Position numbers and translations under genes: made by a program. 64,000 nt of DNA from Dipteris shenzhenensis. Its lineage: Eukaryota > Polypodiophyta > Polypodiopsida > Gleicheniales. Each line of letters opens with the position of its first letter. The stretch's first letter is position 1. Where the stretch lies: the NCBI GenBank assembly GCA_047967505.1, contig CM106541.1; one strand, 5' to 3'. Positions 1 to 11,762 of this stretch are shown here, piece after piece. The notes beneath the pieces are model-generated. The model searched no databases, was not told the DNA's origin, and saw only the letters and a program-made list of their open reading frames with translations.

Positions 1-2915
1 ATGGCCTACATCACCTGCCGTTCGATAAGGTTTCTAGCATTCCAATTGTCTCTTGCTTCTTCATGAGTTTGTTGATCTCGATGGAGATTCAATCATAGGA
101 TGATTTGAATGCTCAATGAATATTGCCATGTATCTTGTTTTAAAATCTTTGTTTGACTTTTCTTTCTTGCATTCCTAGTCCTTGAATCTGGACTCCGCAC
201 CCTTGGTTTCTCATATTCCCTCCTTGTAAGATGCAGCTAGCCATTTTCCTTGTTCTACAGTCATTGAAAGTATTCTGTTGCTTAATTTTCTTTAGAATGT
301 GTTTTTGGCTGAGTTGGCATGTTTGTTGTGACTTTGTAGTAGTCAGAAATAGTAATTGAAAGAACACTTTGTATGTATTGTGGGTCCTTGGCCATCATTT
401 GTGAAGAAGTACCCAAGCTCACCTGCATCATCAACAACTCCTCTTTTGGTCACAAGCCTAACAGATGGAACTTATCAAAGGATTCACCTATAAAGAAGAC
501 AAAATATTTCGAAGCTGTTGCCAAACAAGCTTATTCTTTATTATTTTGTGTGAATGTGTTGGATCGAAACTGATGGAATTGTCTTCAAGCTTTCCTGAGT
601 GGTCAAAATCTTACGTATTATAACAAAGGCTAGAAGCACCATAAATATTTACCTCGAACACATGGTCAAGGAAAGGGAGAGACAAAGCAAAAAAAGTATG
701 TACATATATAAATGAAAACAAATAATGTTTGCAACAATGTTGTTACTACATGTGACAAAGTCGGAAAGGTAGCTACTTGAACACATGGTCTTATTTTTGT
801 TGGTATCACTTAAATCTTTGAATTGCAAAATTTAAGGTGACTTTGTAGTTTTTGGTCACCCATATGTCTAATGTTAAGCTTGAGCTTTGATTTGCAAGAA
901 TTGAAAACTAAACCCTCGGTAGTCATACAATACCATGATTTTGCTCATGCTTGTGCGCAATATTTTCCCATTGATGTTGTTATCAAAAGGTGTGGATGTT
1001 AGTCATGATTTAAGAGGTTGTGTTACTTTTTTTAAAGAAGGTAGATGTAGTGTGATTAAAACATAAGATCAAGAATTCTCTAATATGAAGAAAGGCATAA
1101 AAAATGACAAAGGAGCAAATCAAACTTTGTTCATTTGCAGGTTCAGTTATGTTTCCATGGAACAACTCTAAATACTCATGAGTATGCTTTCTTGCAAGTT
1201 GCAAAACATTAACATTAACTCATATGTGTTTGTAGCATTAACTCTTTGTGTTTGAGGGTAGGTTGTTGGCAAAGTATGGAACATACAAAGCTCGTGAAGC
1301 AACCTACCCCATGTGCATTCGAGGTGATTTCACAAACAAAGGTTGAGGTTGATGTCACACAATCACATTAGTTTTCCCTCAATCTTATGTGCAACAAATC
1401 AAGCACATGCTCAAAGTTGACTCCTATTTTAGAATAGAGGTCGCAACTGTGATTAATAAAGGCTAAGGGAAAGGAAGTACCTTCACATTATCACTCCATG
1501 TGAGTGCAATGACTTTTTTATCAAGGTATAGCCATTTGAAGGTTCCATCAACTTCATTCCTTAGTCCGTAATATGTACATACATGCCCGTTGCTTCATCA
1601 CTCAGTAAGTTTCGCAGCAGAGTGATAGCCATGTGTGTCCAACCAAATCATTATTGTGGATGAACCGTGCAATGAGGATTGAGTGGCTATAAGTGAAATT
1701 CCTTGCACATAACCTTTTTGTTGTTTTAAGGTTATTTTATTAGTCCTTTATGAATGAGCGTAAGCGTACTTTGGCAAGGCTCATTCAAGAGTATAATCAG
1801 AATGACATAATCATGTATGTTTTTAAGTATGTGCCATACATGAAGGCAAGGAACACTCTAGGTTCACCATATTGGTGGAGATCCCAAAGGGTACAATGAG
1901 AGATGATTTTAAGGAGGCTTTCATTAGCTAATTTTTTAAGCTTTGCTACGAGTGAAAGGTGATGATGTGTCCCTTTTTCTTTGCAAAATAAGTTTTCGCA
2001 TAGAGTTGTTGACATTGGGTTTGGTGTTTCTAACTGGTCTTAGGCATCTTGCACTTCACACATCTAATTGTGCAGCTGACCTAGTACTAGTGGCATTCCT
2101 ATACTGGCTCTCATGTTAGCTATGATCCTACATGACCTTTTGCTGTTCGTGATGTACTGGACTTCAGCACTTTGTTCAAATCCCTTCTTTAAAGGGATGC
2201 ATTTTGCTTCATGAGGGCATTGAAATCTCAGTTTAGGTATGTGGAAAACATGTTGATAGTATACTAGCCATTGAGACCCCATTTTTTCATCTACATGTTG
2301 AAAGTGTCTTGTGAGTCCGATCAATGCTATTAGCTACAAAGCATAATGGAAGCTTTATAATAAATAGTTTAGTCTTTATGGTCATGTTCAAGCATGATGC
2401 ATGATGTACAACCTATTTTCTAATGGCTATGCTATTTGTCTTCCTTAAAAAAAGGATGTCCTTCTTTGGTTGTGCAACATGTACTTTCATAGATGGATTA
2501 CAATATTCAATTAGTACATTTGCAAGCACTTCCATAGCAGGGCTTGATTCTGTAATGTGTACTTTATGTTGCTTATTTACACTCATAGTAGCTGCACTTT
2601 CATATACACGTGCAGATAGTCAAGGAAAGTGTCCTTTGATTTTAATTCATGGGGATGTGCGTGGGCATATACATGCATACCATGTTCACAAGAACACACA
2701 ATTCAATTCAAAGAAGTCCAAGCAACACAAGCGTTTTGAAGTGTCTATTGGAGTTTTATCCAAGTAAAAATTATGCATCATGCTGTAATATGATTTATGA
2801 GACAATTCAATGGCTATGCATATCAAAAGCATAGATTGGAGCCTTCTTGCTTCAAACTATGGGCACATGCAATGACCCACATGTTACAAAAGCAACATGA
2901 ATCAGATAGCATACA
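1..2915. other. Stretch without a recognisable gene
   Basis: AT-rich sequence in which I see no convincing coding region on either strand. The open frames are short (under about 115 codons), lack recognisable motifs and are not linked by plausible splice sites. No RNA gene or clear repeat unit was recognised. It may be old, unrecognisable transposon sequence, but nothing in it shows that directly. Confidence 0.5.
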
Positions 2916-4645
2916 TAGTGCAAGAGACAGGGAAATGGAGGGAGCGTTCTTGTTATTCTAAATGATCATGTACTAATATACGAGCTAATACAACAAATAC
3001 TAAGTGTTCCATATATACATGGCCACTGATAACAACAACACAACTACATCTAGAATGTGAGATAAGAAAAGCTATGTGCCTCGCTCATTGGTCACCAGTG
3101 TTCTCCATCCATTAATAATGACCAAGTGGATATGGATGTGTGCCTCCATACATTTAAACACTCCCCCTCAAGCTTAATTCATGAGGAGGATGAGTGATTG
3201 AGCTTGTACTACTTAAGCAATGTACTCCCATAGACTGACGAAAATAGTCTAACTTCTTACAGAGCAATGCCTTCATGAATATGTTTGCAATTTTCTCCCT
3301 AGTAGACACATGGTGTAAGTCTACCTCTCCATTGAGGATCTTCTCTTGAATGAAATGTTAGTGGACCTCTATGTGTTTTGTACAAGCATGAAACAAAAGA
3401 TTATTAGCTAGCAATGATGCTACTAATATTATCACAATAAAGAGGTACTCGATCCTCCACATCATAGAAAATCTATGCTAGAAGATTGAATAACTAGATG
3501 GCCTCACATGTCACAATCACTCCCCCTTTATATTGAACTTTTGTAGAAGACAATTCAATAGTGTACTACTTCTTTGAAGACTATGACATTGCAGCCCCTA
3601 CAAAATTGAATGCATATCCTATTATGGATCTCCTGTCATCTACATTGCTTGCTCAATTGGCACCTGTGTATGCATAAAGCTTGGGATCTTGCATCAACCT
3701 TGTAGTGCACTCCATATCCAAGCATATGGTGCACATAATGCATGATACTATAAAGAAATGCATCTAAATGTGGCTTCCTAGGTGATTGCATAAATTGGCT
3801 GACCACAACAATTGCATAGTTAAGATCTTGATGAGTAATGGTAAGGTAAATCAAGATTCCTACTATTTTGATACATGTTTGGATCTTCTATCTGATCACC
3901 CATATGTGCTAAACACTTAGCATTCAAGTTAAGCAATGTACTCCTTGGCTTGCATGTGATTGCATCATCATTGGCTTGCATGTGATCATGCCATACTTTG
4001 TAAGCATGTCTAAAGCATATTGAAAGTGCAACATCCATGTGTCATCACCTTCCCTTGTGATCTCTATGCCAATGAAAAGATGCAGCTCTCCAAGATCTTT
4101 CATCTCAAACTCACCTTGCAATTGTGCTTTTACTTGAACAATTAGTAGCAGCTGCTCATTATTGCTAGTGACTATCAAGTCACCAACTTATAGAATGATC
4201 AACATTTTATCACTCCCTTGACTATTGCAAAGAGGGATGGGTCAGATGAACATGTATACAAAATCTAATTGCTACAAATAAGCAGCTAGCTCATGGTGCT
4301 TGCTTTATCCCATAAATTGCTGGGTATCTCTCATCTTCATAGCCAAGTGGTTGTTTCATTTAGACCTCCTCCATTAGTTGTCCATGCAAGAACACATTCT
4401 TGACATCCATTTGATGAATTTTATAGCCATTAGTTGTAGCTAATGCAACCACCATTTGAATTGTTACCATCTTGGCCACTACGCTAAGGTCTCTTTATAA
4501 TCAATGCCATATTGTTGAGCATACCCTTTAGCAATCAAACGGGCCTTATACCTAGTCACACTATCATTTGCATTATATTTCACCTTGTAAAACCATTTGT
4601 AGCATATGGCATTCTTACTTGGAGGTAAGTCATTGTAAAGTGTGA
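2916..4645 (-). mobile_element. Ty1/copia relic A (3' part, strongly decayed)
   Basis: Minus-strand remnant of a copia pol gene followed by the start of its 3' LTR. On the minus strand a polypurine tract (TGAGGGGGAG, 3161-3170) is directly followed by TGTTTAAATG, the expected polypurine-tract/LTR junction, so the LTR's first base is position 3160; its far end (near 2916) is a guess. Between about 3170 and 4600 the minus strand encodes broken pieces of the RNase H and late reverse transcriptase regions. Recognisable strings include VVSQFMQSPRKPHLDA (3740-3810) and FEMKDLGELHLFIGIE (near 4050-4110), both typical of copia. Frames are broken by several stops and shifts. The 5' half (gag, protease, integrase) and 5' LTR are missing; similarity ends near 4645. 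Non-functional. Confidence 0.75.
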
Positions 4646-4834
4646 AGAAAAAGAGTGGTAGAGAGATTATAGGGTTGGCCCTTCCTTCAAAATGTGGGAT
4701 GTATAAAAGGACAAGTAGTTGAATTTGGTCTTGACTTGTGTATGATCACATTGAAATACAAGGTTGAAGCTCTCTTTCTTCTCTTGAAGTTTGCTCTTGT
4801 TTTCTCTTCATGCCTTTTGTGGATGCCATGTTCT

Positions 4835-4965
4835 TTTTTCCCTTCCCCTTCTCCTCACATGCCCCCTCTCCCTTCTCCCTTCCCCTTCCTTCTCCTCTAG
4901 ATTCACAATTGCATAGCCCCTTCTCCCTCTCCTCTCCCTTCCCCTTCTGTGACAACAAGCCATGA
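4835..4965. repeat. Pyrimidine-rich low-complexity tract
   Basis: Irregular run of C and T blocks (CCCTTCCCCTTCTCC-like) on the plus strand. The open frames crossing it on both strands are products of base composition. It resembles the much larger C/T tracts at 44.1-45.1 kb, 47.3-49.5 kb and 52.7-53.4 kb but shares no exact unit with them. Confidence 0.6.
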
Positions 4966-5099
4966 GAGTTGCTAAAGTGATACTAGCGGACGACATTTGC
5001 ATGCATTGCTCTTCACAAGAGTCATTTGGAGGGAGTACCTGAGTGGCATATCAACTAGATCCCCATGACAAATGATTCACTGTAGGAGACCACACACTT

Positions 5100-5117
5100 T
5101 GGCACCATTGTTGGTGA
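5100..5117 (+). other. Decayed tRNA-Asp-type primer binding site of a lost gypsy element
   Basis: The 18-mer TGGCACCATTGTTGGTGA matches the canonical plant gypsy primer site for tRNA-Asp, TGGCGCCGTTGCCGGGGA, at 13 of 18 positions. Four of the five differences are G-to-A or C-to-T changes, and the other is G-to-T. It would mark the junction between a 5' LTR to the left and an internal region to the right of a plus-oriented element. I could not find that LTR's boundaries or any gag sequence downstream, so this is a weak call. Confidence 0.35.
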
Positions 5118-5724
5118 GGTGCTAAGTATTCTTTTGCTTACATTATCGCTCTCATTATCTTCCCATTGCCCAATGTTCAGTAAAGTAATGAAAAGCTATT
5201 GGTTTTGGTATATAGGTGACATGTGAATGAAAAGAGAATTTGTGAAGTGTTTTTGAGTGATTTAAAGTGATTTTTGAGTGTTTTTAGTTGTCAAAAAATA
5301 GAAAAAATTAGAATCAGTGATTGCTAAGGCATTGATGCTATCAAAAGAAATAAAAAACACGATAAAATGATGTTGTTTGTGAATTTCAAAGTGGTTTGAA
5401 GTGACATGACAATAACATTTTAAAAATGCCCCCCAATGTACTTATAGATGTGTTGTTTTTTGTGGTTTCTTTGCTTTCCTAGGTGGAATAAGTAGTGTAC
5501 CGTTCCCTCATCCCAAAATCATCAAAACTCAAAAAATAACGAAAAAGTTGTTGAGGGACTATGTAGACTGGACCACATAGGGTTAGCTCCTAATTCAATA
5601 GTGGTTTTGACTTAGCTAATTCAATGTGCTTAATGAGCTCTAACATACCAACCCTTAACAATATAACCTAACTATCAGCAAGCACATTAATTGTGCCAAG
5701 TTATCTCCAAAAAAAGTTAAAGCA

Positions 5725-5905
5725 AAGTTAGTCATATTTCAACACATCCGATTAGCCATATTTAAGTGCACTGAGTTAGTTGTATTTTAGCATGCAGGGT
5801 TAACTCCATTCCAATGTGCCAAGTTAGCCATATTTTAGCATGCTGGGTTAGCCATATTTTAGCCCCTGAGTTAGTCATATTTCATTATGTAGGTTTAGCC
5901 TGCTA
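5725..5905. repeat. Degenerate tandem repeat, unit about 36 bp (GTTAGCCATATTTTAGCATG)
   Basis: At least five imperfect copies of a unit containing GTTAGCCATATTTTAGCATG and variants (AGTTAGTCATATTTCAAC, GATTAGCCATATTTAAGTG, GTTAGTTGTATTTTAGCATG) follow each other with a spacing of roughly 30-40 bases. No coding function is apparent. Confidence 0.6.
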
Positions 5906-6268
5906 ATTTAGTGCCACCCTAAATTAATCCTTGAACTTCTTAAAGGTTGGCAAGTTGCAAATTTAAACAAAATTTGCATGCACATTGCATTGTAAGAAAC
6001 CCCACTTTTTGAAAAAAATATTGAGATACTACCCTTGCATCATCCACAAGGGGATGCAACCCCTTGCCTGCATTGAGGCAGAATTGGGGCCTCAACTACA
6101 CGACCAACACATGCACTTGAGATTAGGAAGAGTCCTAGGAGCTGATCCTAAGCCTAAGGATAGTGTTTAAAATACCCTCTTGCTAACCTACACACCTTTG
6201 CTTCCTTAGGGTCAACAAGCTCAAAAGTTAGTTTTTATGACTTGCATGAACCACCACAAGGTGACTTG

Positions 6269-6516
6269 TGTTGAGAGAGCACACTCAACATCATGCGATC
6301 ATATGGCATAGCACCATCATGTGATCATATGTGCATAGTACTAACCCAATAGAGTGCTATAAAGGAAAGGGTTAGATGCCTTAACCCTAAATTGGTTTGT
6401 ATATATTCTACATTTTCAGCTAAATCTAGTGTACAGTTAGTAATTGTGGTGTGCTCTCTAGCCGTGCCCTCTTTCCTCATCTCCACTCTTCTCCTCTCCC
6501 CTTTCATATTTTGTCA
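6269..6516 (+). mobile_element. Long terminal repeat of a small LTR element (5' LTR)
   Basis: The segment begins TGTTGAGAGAGCACACTCAACA, which is itself an inverted repeat, and ends in CA at 6516. It is followed at once by TGGTATTAGAGC, one base off the primer binding site for initiator tRNA-Met. A TATA box (GCTATAAAGG, 6356-6365) sits about 150 bp before its end, as expected for an LTR promoter. At 248 bp it fits the short LTRs of copia elements. A matching 3' LTR is not present in the window. Confidence 0.7.
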
Positions 6517-6528
6517 TGGTATTAGAGC
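6517..6528 (+). other. Primer binding site (initiator tRNA-Met type)
   Basis: TGGTATTAGAGC differs from the canonical TGGTATCAGAGC by a single C-to-T change. It abuts the CA end of the 248-bp LTR at 6269-6516 and defines the element as reading to the right. Confidence 0.7.
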
Positions 6529-7590
6529 TCCCTTGCCTTCTGCTAAGGCATTATGATCCTTGTGAGAGTGAGAGAGAGTGATTCAGAGATTTTGAGATTT
6601 CCGTTCACCCTTCTGTGAGAAAGTCATTGAGATTCTTCCATTCCTTTGAGAGAAAATTTCCATTCATTTGAACAAATTTTCCATCCATACATCTTCATTC
6701 TTGAGAGATTTTGTGAGAGATTTCACTTTGAGAGAAGGAGCAATTTCATTAAGAGAGTACTTTATTTGTGAGGTATTCTTCCCTTAATTGAGAGAGATAT
6801 AGGGAGAGATTCTATTGTGATAGTGCTTGAATAGAGTCTTGTTTGAGAGATAGAGAGTCTTCACATACTTGCTTTGCCTCAAGCTCAAGAGGCATACAAG
6901 CAACAACATCCAACGACTAGCTACAATGGCTCCTACAATTGCTCAGCTGACACGCATCTAAGGTAGACAGAAGTGCCAACTCCTTCATCAACTGTAGGCT
7001 CATCTCCTATACACGGCTCCATAGCTATAGCTCCGTTTTCCATCCAAATCAGTTCCTCTGCCATTCAATGCTCCAACACAGACTGCAACAAAGGAGGCTG
7101 CTCACAACGTCAACTGCTCAAGCCAGCAAAGTCACCCACCATTAACGACTCTCTGGCTCCAACGCCATTTCACTAAGCTCCAGCAGCCTCTCCAACATCC
7201 CTCATGGAGGCACTACAATAGCGGGCAACGAGTGACTGTGTTGACATCTCTAACCATCGCAAAATGGCCATGCATCTTAGCCGGCAGCACAATACAAGCC
7301 TTACTCCAGATGACTAGATGACCACATCCTTTAGCACTCACAATGGTGTCTGCTCCGAATCCACTCTTTAGCCATGCTCCTTCAATGATCTTGAGCCCAT
7401 GCTCTAGACACATTGCATAATGACTGTGCAGGTCTGCGCTCTTCTCAACAGGACCTTCTCCTTCATAGAGCCTTTGGAGGTTCTCTTTCTCTCTCTAGGC
7501 TCTCTAGCTACAATGCTTGTATTGTGGGTCTTGGTGGTGACTCACATGTTGTGGGGTAGTTGAAGATATGCCCACGGAGCTTCCACTCCC
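6529..7590 (+). mobile_element. Untranslated leader and decayed internal region of the 6.3-kb LTR element
   Basis: After the primer site comes a purine-rich leader with many GAGAG and TTGAGAG runs (6560-6860), typical of copia leaders. An ATG at 6926 opens MAPTIAQLT before an early stop. The following 600 bases hold only short frames with no recognisable gag motif, and they end abruptly at 7591 where copia Cp1 copy 1 begins. The internal part was probably truncated by, or lies next to, that insertion. Confidence 0.45.
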
Positions 7591-7942
7591 TGTGAAGATA
7601 GTGGGAGAGAAGGAAAGAGTCTCACTTGCGGCTTTCTCACATACACAATGGGGGAATACACACAAAGGTGGAGGTTGAAAATAGTTTTCCTCTTCTTAGT
7701 TGTGTAAGCCAAAAGAACTCTAGTACAAAGAAATAGAAGAAACCTATATGTGGGTCTCAAACCAAACTCAGCTAACTAAGGTGGCATACTAACTGAGACA
7801 CGAACTAGAGTACATAAGGATAGCTGTCATCCAGCTATTATTCATGGGCGGCGTACCAACCGCATTTGCAGCTAACAAGTTGGTGACATAAATGCACAAC
7901 GGTCACCCTGGCATATCACGAGTGGAGCTCGATATCTCAACA
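7591..7942 (-). mobile_element. 3' LTR of copia family Cp1, copy 1
   Basis: On the minus strand the 352-bp LTR starts TGTTGAGATATCGAGCTCC right after a polypurine tract and ends ...CTTCACA at 7591. It is plainly homologous to the LTRs at 34576-34933 and 39774-39992 and to the fragment at 45305-45549. This set defines a family, here called Cp1 for convenience. The matching 5' LTR of this copy is absent, so no target duplication can be confirmed. Confidence 0.9.
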
Positions 7943-9294
7943 CTCCCCCTTGAGCTCAATCCCAATTCTTGCACACCAAGCAGGTTTTTGAACTTGCGCA
8001 GCTTCTCTGCACCCAATGCCTTCGTGAATATATCAGCTACCTGATCCTCTATGCTGACATAAACTAGATCAATAAGACCTAGTAAAACCTTCTCCCGCAC
8101 ATAGTGATAATGCACCTCAATGTGCTTTGTTCTAGCATGATAGACTGGGTTATTTGCCAAGTGTATACTGCTCATGTTGTCACAATAAATGACAACTAGC
8201 CGATCTGTAGACTGATGCATACCATAAAGTAGCTTATGCAACCAAGCTACCTCACATGTAGCCATTGCTGCACTCCTATACTCAGCCTCTGTGCTCGACA
8301 AGGCAACTGTAGGTTGTTTCTTACTGCTCCAAGTGACTGCAACACTCCCAAAAGAGAACACATATCCACTAGTAGATCGTCTATTAGAAATACTACCAGC
8401 CCAATCAGCATCAGTGTATCCATGCAGCTGTATCTGAACCCCAGCCTCATAAAATAGTCCATACTGCAATGTGGACTTCACATACCTGAGTATGCGTCTA
8501 GCCGCATCCAAATGTGGTTTCCTTGGAGCCTGCATAAACTGACTTACCAATCCAACAGCATAGCTCAAATCTGGCCTGGTAATAGTCATATAAATCAAAC
8601 TTCCTACTATGCATCTATACATAGTAGGGTCTTCCAAAAGCTCACCTGCATCTGTGCTCAGCTTCACATTCTGCTCCAAAGGAACTGAAATAGGCTTACA
8701 GCTTGTCATCCCATATTTAGACAGGATGTCCAATCCATATTGCCTCTATAAGAGCCATATCCCACTTGGTGATCTAATCACCTCAATGCCCAAGAAATAA
8801 CGCAGCTCTCCCAAATCCTTCATCTCAAACTTCTGCTTCAATAGCATTTTCACATGAAGGATATCTTCATCACTATCACCTGCGATGATCAAATCATCAA
8901 CATAAATGACAAGCAGCATTATACCTTTCTCTGTTTTTCTCACATAAAGTGAGAAATCTGCCTTGGAAATCTGAAAGCCAATAGTGACAAGATACTGTCC
9001 TATCTTGTTAGACCATGCTCTAGGTGCTTGCTTCAAGCCATACAAGGCTTTCTTCAACCTGCAAACAAACTCAGGATGAATAGCATGAACATAACCTGGT
9101 GGCTACTCCATAAAGACCTCTTCTTGCAAATCACCATGCAAGAAGGCATTCTTTACATCCATTTGATGTAAAGACCATCCCTTTGCTGCAGCCATAGCAA
9201 TGACTGTTCTTACAGTTGCCATCCTTGCAACTGGACTGAATGTTTCTTCATAATCAATGCCATATGTTTGTGCATACCCCTTGACAACTAATCT
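7903..9294 (-). pseudogene. Copia pol remnant: reverse transcriptase and RNase H (Cp1 copy 1)
   Basis: The 3' end of a copia polyprotein, read leftwards. The RT part contains [15 protein letters not shown] near 9110-9170, GLKQAPRAWSNK near 9000-9040, the catalytic YVDDLIIAG near 8880-8915, and FEMKDLGELRYFLGIEV. RNase H follows with GYTDADWAG (8395-8425), SSTEAEYRSAA and YCDNMSSIHLAN, and the frame runs on to VADIFTKAL and ends inside the LTR at 7903. The RNase H acidic residues look intact. Two in-frame TAG codons sit where the family has Gln: one at 9103-9105 (MEVF..ME*PPGYVHA) and one just before 8733. The copy is cut off at about 9294; integrase, protease, gag and the 5' LTR are missing. 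Confidence 0.88.
7943..7951 (-). other. Polypurine tract of Cp1 copy 1
   Basis: Minus-strand AAGGGGGAG directly precedes the LTR start TGTTGAG. This is the plus-strand primer for reverse transcription in copia elements, and it fixes the internal/LTR boundary at 7942/7943. Confidence 0.8.
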
Positions 9295-10081
9295 CTGTGT
9301 ATTCGATTTCGTCTCTCTGCTATGCATTTTTCATTCTAAGGTTTTGAAACCTTAGATTTATGCCACATGGCAGTGGATAAGTGTTGACTCCTATTTCTCA
9401 CTCATCAGTTGGGATTTTGGAGTTCTGACAGAAGAGAGATATTTGCAGATTTTTTGCTGAGTCCGATTATGCAATGGCGCCCATGTTTTGAGGCATCTTA
9501 GGTTCTATTTTCAGTAGTAGTCTTTTATGTGAGACCATGATTTCTTGAGCATACCTTATGCAGATCACTCTGGTTGCAGTTTGAGCCATGTGCACTCATT
9601 CGTGGTGTGCATTGAGTTGCAGTGGATGATTTATAGGCCATTTGGATGCATTACGATCCTTATTGGTGTGCTGATAGGCCCAGATTGCCTTGTGGGATGC
9701 TATTTTTTATGGACGCTTTGCACATGGATGCTATTTTATGTTGAGGGACAGCTTTGACACATTGCATTTGATGCACTGACAGTATTATGCTCTCTTGGAT
9801 GAGATATTATTGATGCTTATGCCCATGGACGATGTTTATGCTTGAGGCATTTGGCACTTATTGGCATTTTGGATTGCCATTGGAGTTGGCATTTTTCTTT
9901 TGGGCCAGATTTGCTCATATGGATGCATAGTATATGCACATGAGTCAGATGCATCTTTTGATGCTTTGAGCTTTAAGTTTTGGTGATATTTCACTCTATT
10001 GTTGTATACACATTTGGGTGCACCTAGTATTTGGTGTGATTCTCTCTTGTAGGCACTAGCATTTGGGATTTTGCTTTATTT
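9295..10081. other. No recognisable gene; T/G-rich spacer
   Basis: Between truncated Cp1 copy 1 and the next copia element lies T- and G-rich sequence with many TTTGATGC and GGATGC words but no clear unit. A 70-codon frame at 9545-9757 has no family motif. This could be the LTR/leader of the element starting at 10102, but no primer site is visible, so it is left unassigned. Confidence 0.4.
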
Positions 10082-10101
10082 GCATCGTGGCATCCTCTTC
10101 C

Positions 10102-11762
10102 ATGTCTGAAAAGGAGTTCTTCAACATTAAAAAGTTTGATGGGACAGACTTTTCTTTGTGGAAAGAACAAATAAGGGATGTGCTTATTCAAAAGAAGCAG
10201 ATTAAACCCTTGGCAGGTATTGAAGCTAAGCCTGCAGATATGTCTACGGATGATTGGAATGAGTTGGATGCATTAGCAAAGTCTACTATTAGACTTCATC
10301 TTGCACAGTCAGTTTATTTCATAGTAGTAAATGAGCAGACTATGGAAGATTTGTGGAAGAAACTGTGTGCCACTTATGAGAAGGAAACTGCCTCTAATAA
10401 AGTTTATCTCATGAAGAGGTTGTTTGAGCTGCACATGAAGGAAGGGGTCTCCATTGCTTCTCACTTGAATAAATTCAATATTATTTTCAGCCAGCTTCAG
10501 GCTCAGAAGATGAATTTTGATGCGGAGACATAGGCAATATTTCTCTTATGCTCATTGCCATCCTCATGGGATACCTTCTGTACAGCTGTAAGTAACTCTG
10601 CACCTGGTGGAGTATTGAAATTTGATGATGTTGTGGGTAGCTTGTTGGCCGAGGAGATTAGACGGAAGTCTATGGATGGCAACAAGTAGGATGCAGCCTT
10701 CAATGTGCAAAGGGGCAGATCACAGTTCAGGGGGAAGTCCCAAGAAAGAGGGAAGTCTCATAGCAAATCCAGGGCACCAAACATTGAGTGTTACCATTGT
10801 GGCAAGAAGGGCCATATGAAAAAGGATTGCTACAAGCTGAAAAGAGAGCAAAAGGATAAGAAAAAGAATGCAAATTGGGGTGCAAATAAGAAGGAAGAGA
10901 GTCCAAGGGAGGACAAAGGAAAAGTGAAGATCCAAGAGATCAATGCAGTCACACATGATAGTGACAATGACGTTCTCTTCATGTCTCGTTTATTTGCAAA
11001 GTTGCTTACCACTTCAGATGATGCATAGTCCCAGGATTGGATTTTGGATTCTGGTGCTTCATTCCATGTTACTCCCCATAGGGAATGGTTCTCCACTTAT
11101 GACAGTGGAAAGACAGGTTGTGTGCATCTTGGAAATGACTATGCATGTGACATAGTGGGAGTAGGTGACATAAAATTTTCTTTTGCAAATGGGTCTGCAT
11201 TTATTTTGAACCATGTGAGACATGTGCCTAAGTTGACCAAGAGTCTTATTTCAGTGGGTCAGCTAGATGATGCTGGATTTCACACCACTTTTGGCTTTCA
11301 GAGTTGGAAAATTCAAAGGACTCTATGCTTTTGGCCAGGGGTGCCAAGTGTGGGACTTTGTATCCCTTACATGTATCAGGGGTATTTGATCATGTTGTTG
11401 CAATAACCGAGCAGCCAAGCACTTCTTTGTGGCATTGCAGGTTGGGGCACATGAGCCAAAATGGAATGAAACTCTTATGCCGTTTTGGTTATGTACCGCA
11501 TTTGAGTTTCTCTGATTTTGAATTTTGTGAGCACTATCTCTATGGGAAGCAGACTAAATCAGCCCATAAAAGAAGGGGAAAGAAAGAGTTTGAAAGGCTT
11601 GATTTGGTGCATTCAGACGTATGTGGTCCCATGCCTACATGATCATTAGGCGGGGCTGAATACTATTAGTGACATTCATTGATGATGCAACTAGGAAAGT
11701 GTGGGCTTATGCTATAGCTCGAAAGAGTGATGTGTTCTAGGTATTTCAGAAATGGCCTACGT
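10102..11762 (+). pseudogene. Ty1/copia gag-pol remnant (gag, protease, start of integrase)
   Basis: A plus-strand copia polyprotein starting at the ATG at 10102 (MSEKEFFNIKKFDGTDFSLW, a typical copia gag start). Gag carries an intact CCHC zinc knuckle, CYHCGKKGHMKKDC (about 10789-10833). Protease follows with DWILDSGASFHVT (about 11035-11075), the active site DSGAS being intact, then GAG-pre-integrase (WHCRLGHMSQNGMKLL, 11430-11475) and the integrase start (LDLVHSDVCGPMPT, then FIDDATRKVWAY near 11670-11720). Stops at 10531, 10688 and 11026 are all TAG at positions where CAG fits the sense; a frameshift lies near 11650-11670. Similarity ends near 11760, so RT, RNase H and both LTRs are missing. 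Not the same family as Cp1, judging by the gag sequence. Confidence 0.88.

Noticed and set aside
4694-5002. Frames of 64-70 codons on both strands
   Set aside because: Fall in a pyrimidine-rich tract; Lys/Glu/Arg-rich on one strand and Pro/Phe/Leu-rich on the other.
8236-8457. Plus-strand frame opposite Cp1 RNase H (also 35227-35448)
   Set aside because: Antisense shadow of the RNase H coding sequence, present in both copies for that reason.
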